DNA from: Deinococcus yavapaiensis KR-236 | Lineage (GTDB): Bacteria > Deinococcota > Deinococci > Deinococcales > Deinococcaceae | DNA length: 64,000 nucleotides | Reading direction: 5' to 3' | Assembly: GCF_003217515.1 (NCBI RefSeq) | Contig: NZ_QJSX01000014.1 | Coordinates: 62,001-126,000, forward strand | In this document: in pieces, positions 16,258-25,106 of the stretch | How the letters are laid out: each line of letters begins with the position of its first letter | How positions within the stretch are numbered: position 1 is the stretch's first letter | The notes under the pieces: model-generated | Told to the model about the DNA's origin: nothing | Database searches by the model: none | The model's input: the letters and a program-made list of their open reading frames with translations, nothing else | Translations under genes and position numbers: made by a program

Positions 16258-16988
16258 TTCGCCGCCTCCGACTTCAACGACTCCAAGAGGGCGCGCGTTC
16301 GCGGAGCCCGCCCGTCCTCGACGGTTCGCACGTCGCTGAGCAGGGTGCGCAGGTCATCCTCGACGTCGAGGTCGTACCACGAGGCGACGTCCACGAGGTG
16401 CAGTCCGCCCTCACGGGCCCGCTCGCGCGTCTGGTCGGCGACGACCTCCGTGCTCCACGCGATGCGCTGAAACAGAACGTCGTGCAGGTGCTTCATGCCG
16501 AGCAGGTAGTAACCGCCGTCCGTCACCGCTCCCAGGACGACGTCCACGTCGGGTCGTGCCAGCGCGTCGAACGCGCTTTGCACGTGCGCGCGCGGCAAGC
16601 TGGGGTTGTCGGTGCCGATCAGAACGACCGCGCGGGCCCCTGTGTCGAAGGCCGCCCGAAAAGCCGACACGAGGCGCGCTCCGAAGTCCTCGCCGAGCTG
16701 CGGGGCGAGGGCGAAGTCGGGGGCGAGCGCCGTGAAGAAGCTTCGCGCCTCCGGCGTGGGCGGAGCGAAGCTCAGCAAGGGACTCGCCGCGCACGACCTC
16801 ACGAGGTCGAGCGTGTCGAGCAAGGCGCTTTCGTACACGCGGGCGGCGACGTCGGGGCCGAGGGTCGCGGCGATTCGCGTCTTGACCTCGCCCGCGCGAG
16901 GACGCTTCGCGACGACCACAAGGGTACGTCGATCCGCGAAGTTCTCGTGGTCGGGCCCGAGTTCGCTATCGTGAGCAGGCATGGACAT
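16254..16988 (-). CDS. DUF2064 / TIGR04282-type glycosyltransferase-like protein
   Basis: A 244-residue GT-A-fold nucleotidyl or glycosyl transferase of the DUF2064 family. Visible motifs are VVVAKRPRAGEVKTRIA near the start, GTDNPSLPRAHV (a DxD-like acidic turn) and the strand LGAVTDGGYYLLGMK. ATG 16988 is chosen because GGAGGG lies 10 nt upstream; ATG 16982 is a second option. Either start overlaps the 5' end of the divergent glycosyltransferase gene at 16981. Coupled to mtnK downstream. The exact substrate is unknown. Confidence 0.82.
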   Translation of the reverse strand: MSMPAHDSELGPDHENFADRRTLVVVAKRPRAGEVKTRIAATLGPDVAARVYESALLDTLDLVRSCAASPLLSFAPPTPEARSFFTALAPDFALAPQLGEDFGARLVSAFRAAFDTGARAVVLIGTDNPSLPRAHVQSAFDALARPDVDVVLGAVTDGGYYLLGMKHLHDVLFQRIAWSTEVVADQTRERAREGGLHLVDVASWYDLDVEDDLRTLLSDVRTVEDGRAPRTRALLESLKSEAAK

Positions 16989-18093
16989 CGTGATGATACC
17001 CTCCGCGTCCGCCGGCCTGGGCCACATCGGGCGCACCGCCGCCTTGGGAAGAGCTTTAACGAAGCTCGACGCGAGCATTCACGTCGAGTACGTCCTCAAC
17101 GCCGACCGCCTGCGACCTCAATGCGAGGAGGCCGCGCGGGCGACCGGCTTTCCGACGCGCGTCATGGGCCACCGTCGGCCCGACAATCGCCGCGCCGTCG
17201 TGACCGAGGCGCTCGGTCACGCGGACGTCATCGTGGACGACACCCAAGGCGAGCTCATCCACATGAAGGCCTTGCTGCCGAAGGCTCGGTGGGTCCACAT
17301 TCCGATGTTTCCCCTCGGCGACGAGCTGTTCATGAATTGGCCCGCCCTCACGCTCATCGACGGCTTGCTGTGGGCCTATCCGCCGGGGCTCGGCTTTCCC
17401 GACGAACTCTCGTTTCTCGGCGACCGAGCACGTCGCGTCGGGCCGTTTCTGAGCGTGAAGGACGTGCCGACGAAGGCGGCGGCCCGAACACGCTTCGGCT
17501 TTCGGCGCGGCGAGGAAGTGCTCGTCTACGCGCCGCGCGGCATGTCGTTCGGGCCGGAGTTCGGCGTGCGCGTGCTGAGCGCGGTCTTCGAGGGCGCGCG
17601 GCTTCGGCGCGAGAGCGGCGCCAAGGTTCGGCTCGTCCTCGCGGCGACGAATCCGCACGAACTGGCCTTCGCGGGCTTGCCGCCCGAGCTTCCCGAATGG
17701 GTGACGACCTTCGGCACGGTCGCGCCCGCCGACATGCTCGCCCTCATTCGCGCCGCCGACGTCGCCGTCACCGAGGGCAGCAACATGACGCAAGAGGCGG
17801 CGGCGCTCGGCACGCCGATTTTGATGGTGCCCGGCACGATCTACGAGACGTGGCTCATGGGCACGCGGTTGCTCGAACGCGGGGGAGCGCGGGTGCTGTG
17901 GATCGAGGACGTCTTTCCCCGGTCGGTCGCCGATCAATTCGCGGCGATTCTCGGCGACGAAGGCGAGCGCGGTCGGCTCGTGAAGACCGCCAAGGCGTTC
18001 GTCGGCGAGTCGGGCCACGAGAAGGCGGCGCGGGCCGTCGCGGAGATCGGGCGTGGCCCGAGGCGCGACGTGCCTCGCGACATGCTCGTTTAA
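16981..18093 (+). CDS. GT28-like (MurG-type GT-B) glycosyltransferase
   Basis: A 370-residue GT-B-fold protein. The N-terminal PSASAGLGHIGRTAALGRAL resembles the MurG/GT28 acceptor-domain glycine loop, and the C-terminal half has AADVAVTEGSNMTQEAAALGTPILMVPG, the usual donor-binding motif with a conserved Glu. It is too divergent to be MurG itself and the acceptor is unknown. The start ATG lies inside CATG, shared with the divergent DUF2064 gene. A TATCGT box ends 8 nt before the ATG. Its stop overlaps the convergent GH1-like gene by 4 bp (TTAA). Confidence 0.78.
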   Translation: MDIVMIPSASAGLGHIGRTAALGRALTKLDASIHVEYVLNADRLRPQCEEAARATGFPTRVMGHRRPDNRRAVVTEALGHADVIVDDTQGELIHMKALLPKARWVHIPMFPLGDELFMNWPALTLIDGLLWAYPPGLGFPDELSFLGDRARRVGPFLSVKDVPTKAAARTRFGFRRGEEVLVYAPRGMSFGPEFGVRVLSAVFEGARLRRESGAKVRLVLAATNPHELAFAGLPPELPEWVTTFGTVAPADMLALIRAADVAVTEGSNMTQEAAALGTPILMVPGTIYETWLMGTRLLERGGARVLWIEDVFPRSVADQFAAILGDEGERGRLVKTAKAFVGESGHEKAARAVAEIGRGPRRDVPRDMLV

Positions 18094-19238
18094 TCGGCGG
18101 CGAGGTCGGCTTCGGGCTCGAAGCGGCGAACTTGACGCGCGAGTTCCGCCGCGAGCGGCTCGAAGCGCTCGCGTTCGCCTCCTTCGTCGGCGTAGTTCCA
18201 CAAGCCGTTGTGGCAGTGACGGTCATCGTCCCAGCCGGGGTGGTTGAGAATGGGATACCAGCACACCCCGCCGACGTCCACGCCGATCGACCGCGCGATC
18301 TCCACCTCGTCGCACACGTGGGCGAGCCACGCGGGTCGCTCGTCGCCCTCGCAGCCCGTCTCGGCGAGGAAGAGAGGGCGGCGAAAACGCTCGTGAACGT
18401 CGCGCAGCAGCGTGTGCAACGGGCGGTGCAGCTCGTCACCCGAAAAGAGGTTGACTTCCGGCGGCCCGCCCTCGCGGTGAATCCACTGGTTGTACGGGTA
18501 GTAGTTCAGCCCGACGATGTCGAGAAAGGACTCGTCGCCGCCGAGTTCGGGGGCGACCCGCCCGGCGAGCATGTCGAGCGCCTCGAACTGGTTGGCGTGG
18601 TGCCAGCGAGCGATCTCGTGCTCGTGGGGTCGCGCGGGATCGCCGACGATGTTGATGAGAGGCTCGGTGTGCACGAAGCGCGCGGCGGGCAGGACGGCCC
18701 GAATCTCGCGCATGGCGGCGACTGCGGCGAGGACGAGTTGCCGCTTGAGTTCCGGCGAGCGAAAGCTCGCGAAGGGATTGAGGTACGCCGAGTGACCGCC
18801 CACGAAGGCGAACCACGAGATTTCGTTGATCGGCGTGACGAGCGGCGCGAGGTCGCCCTCGGCCTTCAAAAGCTCCGCGAAGGCTCGGGCGAACCCCGCG
18901 AAGCGGTCCGGGAACTCTGCCGAGAAGAGATCGAGGTCGTCGGGCCAGCCGTAGTGGAAGAGGTCCCAGATGACCTCCACGCCGACTTCTCGCGCCGCTC
19001 GGTGCATCGGTAGGAAGCTCGAGAAGTCATACGTTCCGGGACGCGCCTCGACGAGGTGCCAGCGCAGGCCGTCGCGCGCCGCTCGAACGCCGACTTCCCT
19101 CAGGCGCTCGTAGTCCTGGCGCGCGAACGCGTCGTGCCGCGTGCTCGCCACGAGGTCGAGCCGCCGTCCCGAACGCAGGCGGTGCGACGAGCACTCGAAG
19201 CCGCCGAGGAAGAAGCTGCCGAACAACGAACGTCTCAT
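18090..19238 (-). CDS. GH1-like family glycoside hydrolase
   Basis: A 382-residue TIM-barrel hydrolase related to GH1/clan GH-A. The acid/base glutamate is probably E139 in TPINEISWFAF and the nucleophile E293 in LFLAETGCEGDE; GLNYYPYNQWIHREG is also β-glucosidase-like. The reaction would be retaining hydrolysis of a glycosidic bond, substrate unknown. There is no signal peptide of clear quality, so it may be cytosolic. Its ATG overlaps the pdxY stop (ATGA). It converges with the GT28-like gene, which may act on the same glycan, but that is inference. Confidence 0.82.
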   Translation of the reverse strand: MRRSLFGSFFLGGFECSSHRLRSGRRLDLVASTRHDAFARQDYERLREVGVRAARDGLRWHLVEARPGTYDFSSFLPMHRAAREVGVEVIWDLFHYGWPDDLDLFSAEFPDRFAGFARAFAELLKAEGDLAPLVTPINEISWFAFVGGHSAYLNPFASFRSPELKRQLVLAAVAAMREIRAVLPAARFVHTEPLINIVGDPARPHEHEIARWHHANQFEALDMLAGRVAPELGGDESFLDIVGLNYYPYNQWIHREGGPPEVNLFSGDELHRPLHTLLRDVHERFRRPLFLAETGCEGDERPAWLAHVCDEVEIARSIGVDVGGVCWYPILNHPGWDDDRHCHNGLWNYADEGGERERFEPLAAELARQVRRFEPEADLAAD

Positions 19239-20134
19239 GCCACGGATCGGGCGGCGAAGCGCTTCGCCGGGGCGGCGAATTCGTCTTGCGCGGCGACGAG
19301 TTGGATTTCGCGCGTGCCCGCCTCGTGCGTGAGTTCCAGCAAGCGGTAAAGGGCGGACACGGCGAGCTCGAGGCTGTCTCGCACGCTGCCCGTCTTGAGG
19401 TACTGCCCGAAGAACAGCGCGGCGATGGCGTCCCCGGTGCCGTTGCGCGGCGGATCGAGGGGCAGCAGCGGCGTCGAGACGAGCCACGCGCCTTGACCGG
19501 ACACGGCGAGCGTCTCGATGTGTCCTTCCGGAGCGTCGTCACGCAAGAGGCTCGTGACGAGAACGACGTTCGGGCCACCTTGCCGAATGTGGGCGCGCAG
19601 GGTGTGCGCGGCGCTGAGGGCGTCTTCGAGCGTCTTCACGCTTCGGCCGGTGAGCAGTTCGAGCTCGAACTGGTTCGGCGTGACGATGTCCGCCTCGACG
19701 GTCGCGCGCTCTTTCATCACATCGGGCACTTCGGGGCGCACGAACACGCCGCGCCCCACGTCCCCCATGACGGGATCGCAGCAGTACAGCGCCCGCGGAT
19801 TGGCTTCGCGGACGCGGCGAACGGCGTCGAGGACGGCCGAGACGGTGTTCGCGTCGCCCATGTAACCGCTCAGGACGGCGTCGCACGTTCCCAAGACGCC
19901 CCGCTCGGCGATGCCGTCCACGAGGTCGCGCATGGCGTCGGGCGAAAACACCTGCCCTTTCCACTGGCCGTAGCCGGTGTGGTTCGAGAATTGCACGGTG
20001 TGAATCGCCCAGACTTCGAATCCGAGGCGTTGCAGCGGAAAGACGGCGGCGGCGTTGCCGACGTGGCCGTAGCTCACCCAGGACTGGATCGAGAGGATGT
20101 TTCGCGGCAAGGTCGTGCTCACGAGGGGCATCAT
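19235..20134 (-). CDS. pdxY: Pyridoxal kinase PdxY
   Basis: A 299-residue ribokinase-fold kinase that phosphorylates pyridoxal in vitamin B6 salvage. Seen are NILSIQSWVSYGHVGNAA (12-29), CDPVMGD (119-125), TPNQFELELLTG (152-163) and NGTGD with catalytic D235. Two ATGs start the frame right after a TAGCGT box; a downstream in-frame GTG would shift the N-terminus by four residues and cannot be excluded. It is coupled by ATGA to the GH1-like gene, an unexpected partner. Confidence 0.94.
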   Translation of the reverse strand: MMPLVSTTLPRNILSIQSWVSYGHVGNAAAVFPLQRLGFEVWAIHTVQFSNHTGYGQWKGQVFSPDAMRDLVDGIAERGVLGTCDAVLSGYMGDANTVSAVLDAVRRVREANPRALYCCDPVMGDVGRGVFVRPEVPDVMKERATVEADIVTPNQFELELLTGRSVKTLEDALSAAHTLRAHIRQGGPNVVLVTSLLRDDAPEGHIETLAVSGQGAWLVSTPLLPLDPPRNGTGDAIAALFFGQYLKTGSVRDSLELAVSALYRLLELTHEAGTREIQLVAAQDEFAAPAKRFAARSVA

Positions 20135-20174
20135 ACGCTACGGGCGGCCTCGGGCGCGGCTCACCAAGGAAGCG

Positions 20175-20180
20175 TAGTCT
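20175..20180 (+). promoter_or_regulatory. Leaderless -10 box of the DUF305 gene
   Basis: TAGTCT, six bases, then ATG 20187. Confidence 0.6.
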
Positions 20181-20186
20181 GCGGTC

Positions 20187-20789
20187 ATGCGCCGCTTGCT
20201 GCTCTGCCTCGCCTTCTCCTCGCTCGCGTTCGCCCAGACGCACGACCACTCGCCGCCGCCCTCGGCGCCTTCCACGTCCGCGCCCGTGGCGAGTCACGAT
20301 CACTCCGTGCTGGGAGGCGAGCTCATGGCGAGCTTGGAGCGGCTCGACGGTCGGACGTTCGACCGCGCCTTCCTGAGCCTGATGATCGCGCATCACGAGG
20401 CGGCCAACGCCATGAGCGAGGACGTTTCGAAGAGCGCTCAAGACGCCAAGGTGCGGACGTGGGCGAACGAGGTGCTGCTCGCTCAGCGCGGCGAAGTGCG
20501 TGAGATGCGCGCCATGCTGGGCGACTTCGATCTCGGCGGTGTGGACGAGGCGCGTTACGCGGCGATGGCGGCCGACATGAAGCCGATGGTGGACGAGGTT
20601 CGAACGGCGCGGCAACTCGACGACGCGTGGGTGAGCGGCATGGCTCGCCATCACGCTCTCGGCATCGTGATGGCGACGGTCGCGCTCTCGAAGTCCGACA
20701 ATACGCTGATTCAACTGCTGGCCCGCAACATCATCTTGCTGCAATCCAGGCAACTCGCCGAGTACCGGGCTTGGACGGCCGATTCCTGA
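20187..20789 (+). CDS. Secreted DUF305 family protein
   Basis: A 200-residue exported protein: MRRLLLCLAFSSLAFA is a clear signal peptide, followed by a His/Pro/Ser-rich linker with HDHS repeats. The DUF305 domain (ferritin-like bundle) carries its two His/Met motifs MIAHHEAANAM and MARHHALGIVMA. DUF305 proteins are often linked to copper handling, and the His/Met content fits that, but no copper gene is adjacent. Leaderless -10 box TAGTCT. Confidence 0.88.
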   Translation: MRRLLLCLAFSSLAFAQTHDHSPPPSAPSTSAPVASHDHSVLGGELMASLERLDGRTFDRAFLSLMIAHHEAANAMSEDVSKSAQDAKVRTWANEVLLAQRGEVREMRAMLGDFDLGGVDEARYAAMAADMKPMVDEVRTARQLDDAWVSGMARHHALGIVMATVALSKSDNTLIQLLARNIILLQSRQLAEYRAWTADS

Positions 20790-20824
20790 GAACCGAGACG
20801 TCAGCTTGCCGTTAAGTGGGTTGG

Positions 20825-20830
20825 TATAGT
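20825..20830 (+). promoter_or_regulatory. -10 box before the small HTH gene
   Basis: TATAGT ends 9 nt before GTG 20840; AAAGAG between them could be a weak ribosome site. Confidence 0.45.
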
Positions 20831-20839
20831 AAAGAGATC

Positions 20840-21043
20840 GTGAACGACACGCTCATCTACGAACAGGACCAAGAGGTCCTTCACGCCATCCAACTGCAAG
20901 GAAACGCCACCGTCGCCGCGCTCGCCGCCCACCTCGGCTTGCCGGTGCTCAGCGTTCGCGCCAGCGTCAACCGCCTGCTGGTTCGCGGCCACATTCGCGG
21001 TCACAAGATCAGCGACGTCCGCGTCGAGTACCACAGCGCTTGA
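20840..21043 (+). CDS. Small winged-helix-like DNA-binding protein
   Basis: A 67-residue protein whose residues 10-55 read as a winged helix-turn-helix: LHAIQLQGNATVAALAAHLG, then LSVRASVNRLLVRGHIRGHK as recognition helix and wing. Start GTG 20840 is chosen because TATAGT lies 9 nt upstream; an in-frame GTG at 20816 would place the -10 box inside the coding region. No partner domain is present, so it may be a small regulator or a chromatin-type protein. Specific function unknown. Confidence 0.65.
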   Translation: MNDTLIYEQDQEVLHAIQLQGNATVAALAAHLGLPVLSVRASVNRLLVRGHIRGHKISDVRVEYHSA

Positions 21044-21050
21044 GACAACG

Positions 21051-21087
21051 AAGAGGAGGAGACGCTCGGCGAGCGTCTCCTCCTCTT
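21051..21087. terminator. Bidirectional hairpin, 17-bp perfect stem
   Basis: Arms 21051-21067 and 21071-21087 with loop GGC, between convergent genes. The purine-rich and pyrimidine-rich arms give TCCTCCTCTT on either strand. Confidence 0.7.
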
Positions 21088-21100
21088 GAAGCGGGAAAGG

Positions 21101-22186
<1,086 letters not shown>

Positions 22187-22279
22187 AGTCTTGCTATCGT
22201 ACAAGACGAACGTCCGTCCTTTCGTGATTCGTGTAGGGAAAGTCCGTTCCAGAACACGAAGTGAAGGTCTCCCCCACAC

Positions 22280-22285
22280 TAGCTT
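22280..22285 (+). promoter_or_regulatory. Leaderless -10 box
   Basis: TAGCTT, five bases (GAGGT), then GTG 22291. Confidence 0.5.
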
Positions 22286-22290
22286 GAGGT

Positions 22291-22923
22291 GTGCGCCGCG
22301 TCCTCGTGCCCATCCTCGCCCTGCTCGCCGTCGGCCTCGCCTCGGCGAGCGAGTGCGACAATCCCTTCTCGCCCGTAGAAGCCTCGTGGCAGTGGACGTA
22401 CCGTACGACGAGCGGCGACGCGTACACGGTCGTTCGCGTTCCGACGGGACCGAAAGGATTCAGCGAGACGTCCACCTCACCCAACGCGCCGGGCACGCGC
22501 ACGTACGCCTGCTCGGCAGGTGAGCAATCACCCAAGACGGCGAACATCGTCATTCCCGGCTTCGACGTCACCGTGCTCGCGGCCAGAGGCACCGCCATCG
22601 CCGCGCCCAGCAAGTGGGCCGTGGGCGAGTCATGGTCGTACACCATGGACTTGGAGGCGACGTTGCAAGGATTGCTGCCTCTCAAGGGCGCCGGGCAGAT
22701 GACGGTCACGTTTCGCGTCGTGGCGCAGCAGAGAACCGAGGTCCCCGCCGGCACGTTCGAGGCCTTCAAGGTCGAGGTGACGCGCGACCTCTCGGGAAGA
22801 GCGGGTTTCATCCCGTTTCGCCGAATCGTGAAGCAAACGTCGTATTACGCGCCGGGCGTCGGCATGATCCGCGAAGAGACGGAGCGGGGCGTGGCGGAAT
22901 TGTCGAAGCTGCACAAGAACTGA
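22291..22923 (+). CDS. Secreted hypothetical protein (DUF3108-like β-rich)
   Basis: A 210-residue exported protein with signal peptide MRRVLVPILALLAVGLASA and a mature β-rich domain. The segment VVAQQRTEVPAGTFEAFKVEV followed later by SYYAPGVGMIREE is the pattern of DUF3108/TapB-like periplasmic domains. Two cysteines (mature C3 and one in YACSAGE) could pair. Start is GTG after a TAGCTT box. Function unknown. Confidence 0.7.
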   Translation: MRRVLVPILALLAVGLASASECDNPFSPVEASWQWTYRTTSGDAYTVVRVPTGPKGFSETSTSPNAPGTRTYACSAGEQSPKTANIVIPGFDVTVLAARGTAIAAPSKWAVGESWSYTMDLEATLQGLLPLKGAGQMTVTFRVVAQQRTEVPAGTFEAFKVEVTRDLSGRAGFIPFRRIVKQTSYYAPGVGMIREETERGVAELSKLHKN

Positions 22924-22984
22924 GCTTCAGGAAGCTTGAGGCTCGTCTCGTCCGATCGACCGTGAAGTCGGGCACCTTGAAGGT

Positions 22985-23248
22985 ATGACTCAAGGGCCTC
23001 ACCTCGTCGATTGGCGCGAGTTTCCCAACGACCTCAGCGCTCCGCTCAAAGCCCTCACGCTCGCCGGATGCGACGTCGTCGTGGAGCGTCGCGTCGTGGA
23101 GACTTCGAACGCGCTCGACGATCACTACCGTCTGCGGGTCGTTCACGGAGGTCGGGAACTCGTGAACGCCGAGTCGAGCGACGTCATGGGCTTGACGAAG
23201 TACGCGGACGAAGCGTACCGCGCGCTCTCGAACCACCTCGAACGCTGA
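22985..23248 (+). CDS. Hypothetical protein, 87 aa
   Basis: A small soluble α/β protein (DCxxVVERRVVETSNALDDHYRLRVVHGGRELVNAE) with no recognised domain. GAAGG precedes the ATG. It lies in a run of three short plus-strand genes with no shared theme. Coding potential looks real (third-position GC pattern, balanced composition). Confidence 0.55.
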   Translation: MTQGPHLVDWREFPNDLSAPLKALTLAGCDVVVERRVVETSNALDDHYRLRVVHGGRELVNAESSDVMGLTKYADEAYRALSNHLER

Positions 23249-23336
23249 TCGACAACGAGCAAGGCTTCCTGAAGCCGACTCCAACGCTCCCCATGAACGC
23301 ACCGCCTATAAGTGGAGTGCGAAGGAGGAACCCCAC

Positions 23337-23537
23337 ATGAAATTATCGACCATCTTGTACGCTTTGGGCTTCGTATCGATCGCCATTTCCGCCGCCAACT
23401 TCCTGACGGGCAAAGGCAAGACGGGCGCCGAGGGCGAGCGCAACGCCTTGTTCATCGGCGAGTGGCCGCCGACGTTCTTCATCTTGGCGAAGGCCGCCGA
23501 GGACCGCGAGCGTCTCGCGCAAGGCCAATCGCAGTAA
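23337..23537 (+). CDS. Small membrane hypothetical protein, 66 aa
   Basis: One membrane segment or uncleaved signal at residues 3-24 (LSTILYALGFVSIAISAANFL), then a short charged region and a second hydrophobic patch WPPTFFILAKA. GGAGG with a good 9-nt spacing precedes the ATG. Not recognised. A strong hairpin follows the stop. Confidence 0.6.
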   Translation: MKLSTILYALGFVSIAISAANFLTGKGKTGAEGERNALFIGEWPPTFFILAKAAEDRERLAQGQSQ

Positions 23538-23559
23538 CGCGACTGCCGAGGAAGCAAAG

Positions 23560-23595
23560 GGAACAGGGCCGAAGTGCGTACTTCGGCCCTGTTCC
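23560..23595. terminator. Bidirectional hairpin, 16-bp perfect stem
   Basis: Arms 23560-23575 and 23580-23595 with loop GCGT, between the small membrane gene and the convergent hydrolase. Confidence 0.7.
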
Positions 23596-23619
23596 TCGTT
23601 CAAGGCACGATGATCGTTC

Positions 23620-24363
23620 TCAAGCGAACGAGGCCGCCAGCCAATCGCTCGCTTCCTCGGTCATCGCGTTCGGCAACGAGTGCCCTCCCTCGTACCAGCG
23701 CAGTTCCTTGGGTTCGTTCGCCGCGTCGAACAAACGCTGCGCCTGATCCGCGCGAATCACGGGATCGAAGCGGCCGTTCACCATCAAGAGGGGCCGACCG
23801 TGGAGCTTGCGCACGTCTCGCAGCGGATCGACGAACGACCGCACGAGAGGCGCGAACGGCAGTTCGGCGGGCAAGTCGCCGCCGGCGGCGAGAAGAACGC
23901 GTGACAAGCGCGGCTCTTTGGCGGCGAGCGTCACGCTCAGAAACGACCCGAGCGAATAGCCGACGATGGCGATTTTCGTGGCGTCGACGCGTTCGTGCGC
24001 GCCGAGAAAGTCCACGGCGACGGCGGCCTCGTCGAGCGCGAGACGCCACAAGCGCACGAACTCCAGCGGGTTTCCCAGAGACTGCAGTTCCAAGGGATTG
24101 CCGCGCGATCCGTGCATCGGCAAGTCCAGCGCGAGCGACGCGACGCGGCGCCGAAGAAGCGCCATCCCGGCCGAGTTCGTCATGACGTCGGCTCGGGACG
24201 TGACGCCGTGCAGCAGCAAGGCGGCCGGCACGCGCTCGGCGCCGTCGGGAAGCAGCAGCAAGCCCGGCACCGTGAGGTCCGGCGTCTGCAACTCGAGTTG
24301 CAAGCGCGTGCCGCCGGGAACGCGCTGCTTGTCGTACACGGTCTGCCACCACGAGGAACGCAC
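23620..24363 (-). CDS. Alpha/beta hydrolase
   Basis: A 247-residue serine hydrolase. The oxyanion region is LLLHGVTSRAD, the nucleophile elbow is GYSLGS, the acid is probably in NGRFDPVIRAD and the base His is in YEGGHSLP. Start GTG 24363 is chosen because TACCCT ends exactly 6 nt upstream; the frame is open further 5' but runs into the terminator element at 24430-24502. Esterase or dienelactone-hydrolase-like activity is possible; substrate unknown. Confidence 0.82.
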   Translation of the reverse strand: MRSSWWQTVYDKQRVPGGTRLQLELQTPDLTVPGLLLLPDGAERVPAALLLHGVTSRADVMTNSAGMALLRRRVASLALDLPMHGSRGNPLELQSLGNPLEFVRLWRLALDEAAVAVDFLGAHERVDATKIAIVGYSLGSFLSVTLAAKEPRLSRVLLAAGGDLPAELPFAPLVRSFVDPLRDVRKLHGRPLLMVNGRFDPVIRADQAQRLFDAANEPKELRWYEGGHSLPNAMTEEASDWLAASFA

Positions 24364-24369
24364 GCCGCC

Positions 24370-24375
24370 AGGGTA
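24370..24375 (-). promoter_or_regulatory. Leaderless -10 box of the hydrolase gene
   Basis: TACCCT on the minus strand, six bases, then GTG 24363. It decides the start. Confidence 0.55.
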
Positions 24376-24429
24376 CGCGAAGGAGCGCGCGGCATCGTGA
24401 TTCTCGAGGCAAAGCCAACGAACGCCAAG

Positions 24430-24502
24430 CAAAAGAAAAAGCGGCGTTTCCGCCGCTGATAAAATCAAGATACCTCGAGATTCTTTATTCGTCAAGGTAT
24501 GC
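24430..24502 (-). terminator. Two-hairpin terminator element, copy 1
   Basis: Downstream of the AsnC-domain gene on the minus strand. A hairpin of ATACCT/AGGTAT arms is followed by TTTTATC, the stem AGCGGCG-GAAA-CGCCGCT and then TTTTTCTTTTG, a textbook intrinsic terminator. About 35 nt at its 3' end are identical to the element at 44625-44678 on the plus strand, which follows the other AsnC-fold gene. Copy 1 has about 19 extra nt in the first loop. Confidence 0.85.
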
Positions 24503-24514
24503 AGGCCGACTTCG

Positions 24515-24799
24515 TCACTCTTCGACGATGCCGACGCCGAACCCTTGATCGAGAAGGTCTTGCGAGTACGTGCGAAAGGCGAGCATTGTCTTCGTGCGCG
24601 TGATGCCTTCGATGCGGCGCAGTTGCCCGGTGACGACGTCGTCGAGGTCGTCGTAGCTTGGAAGGCGCAGCACGGCGACGATGTCCCAATCGCCCGTGAC
24701 GCTGTACACCTCTTTGACGTGCGTGGCGTTGGCAAGTTCCTGCGCGGTTTCCGGGATGCGGGAACGTTCGGCGTTCACGAGGACGATAGCGGTGACCAT
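24515..24799 (-). CDS. Stand-alone AsnC/Lrp ligand-binding (RAM) domain protein
   Basis: A 94-residue protein that is only the C-terminal effector domain of Lrp/AsnC regulators: VTGDWDIVAVLRLPSYDDLDDVV is the typical βαβ core and TYSQDLLDQGFGVG the tail. There is no helix-turn-helix, so it cannot bind DNA alone; such stand-alone domains form multimers that bind amino acids and may modulate full-length Lrp proteins. It ends into terminator copy 1. Confidence 0.85.
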   Translation of the reverse strand: MVTAIVLVNAERSRIPETAQELANATHVKEVYSVTGDWDIVAVLRLPSYDDLDDVVTGQLRRIEGITRTKTMLAFRTYSQDLLDQGFGVGIVEE

Positions 24800-24816
24800 G
24801 CAGGTATCTTAGGCGT

Positions 24817-25014
24817 TCAGTACCACGTGCGCTTGAAGGCGCCGCCCAAGCCGCGCCGTTTCAGCAGGCGTTCGACGCGCCGCAAGGCGATGGAGTACAA
24901 GCGTCCCTTGAGGCCGCGTTTTCTTTTGCCGTGACCCGCCTTGCGGCGCAAGACTTCGTACAGGGCGATGAGGGCGGCGTTCTGCAGCACTTTCTTGTCG
25001 ACGTTGCGGTTCAT
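24817..25014 (-). CDS. Small basic hypothetical protein, 65 aa
   Basis: A very basic helical protein (MNRNVDKKVLQNAALIALYEVLRRK, then many Lys/Arg) without a recognised domain. The charge suggests nucleic-acid or ribosome association, which is inference only. It lies 17 bp upstream of the AsnC-domain gene on the same strand and may be co-transcribed with it. No Shine-Dalgarno is evident. Confidence 0.55.
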   Translation of the reverse strand: MNRNVDKKVLQNAALIALYEVLRRKAGHGKRKRGLKGRLYSIALRRVERLLKRRGLGGAFKRTWY

Positions 25015-25072
25015 ACCACTGCATACGCGTGGAACGCACGTGGAGTTCCGCCGTACAGGCCGCGCTTTTTGC

Positions 25073-25078
25073 TAGGCT
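25073..25078 (+). promoter_or_regulatory. Candidate -10 box of the M20 amidohydrolase gene
   Basis: TAGGCT, 28 nt before the ATG, giving a short leader with a perfect AAGGAGGT. No good -35 at 17 nt. Confidence 0.4.
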
Positions 25079-25106
25079 GTGGAGGCATTTTCAAGGAGGT
25101 TTTCCC

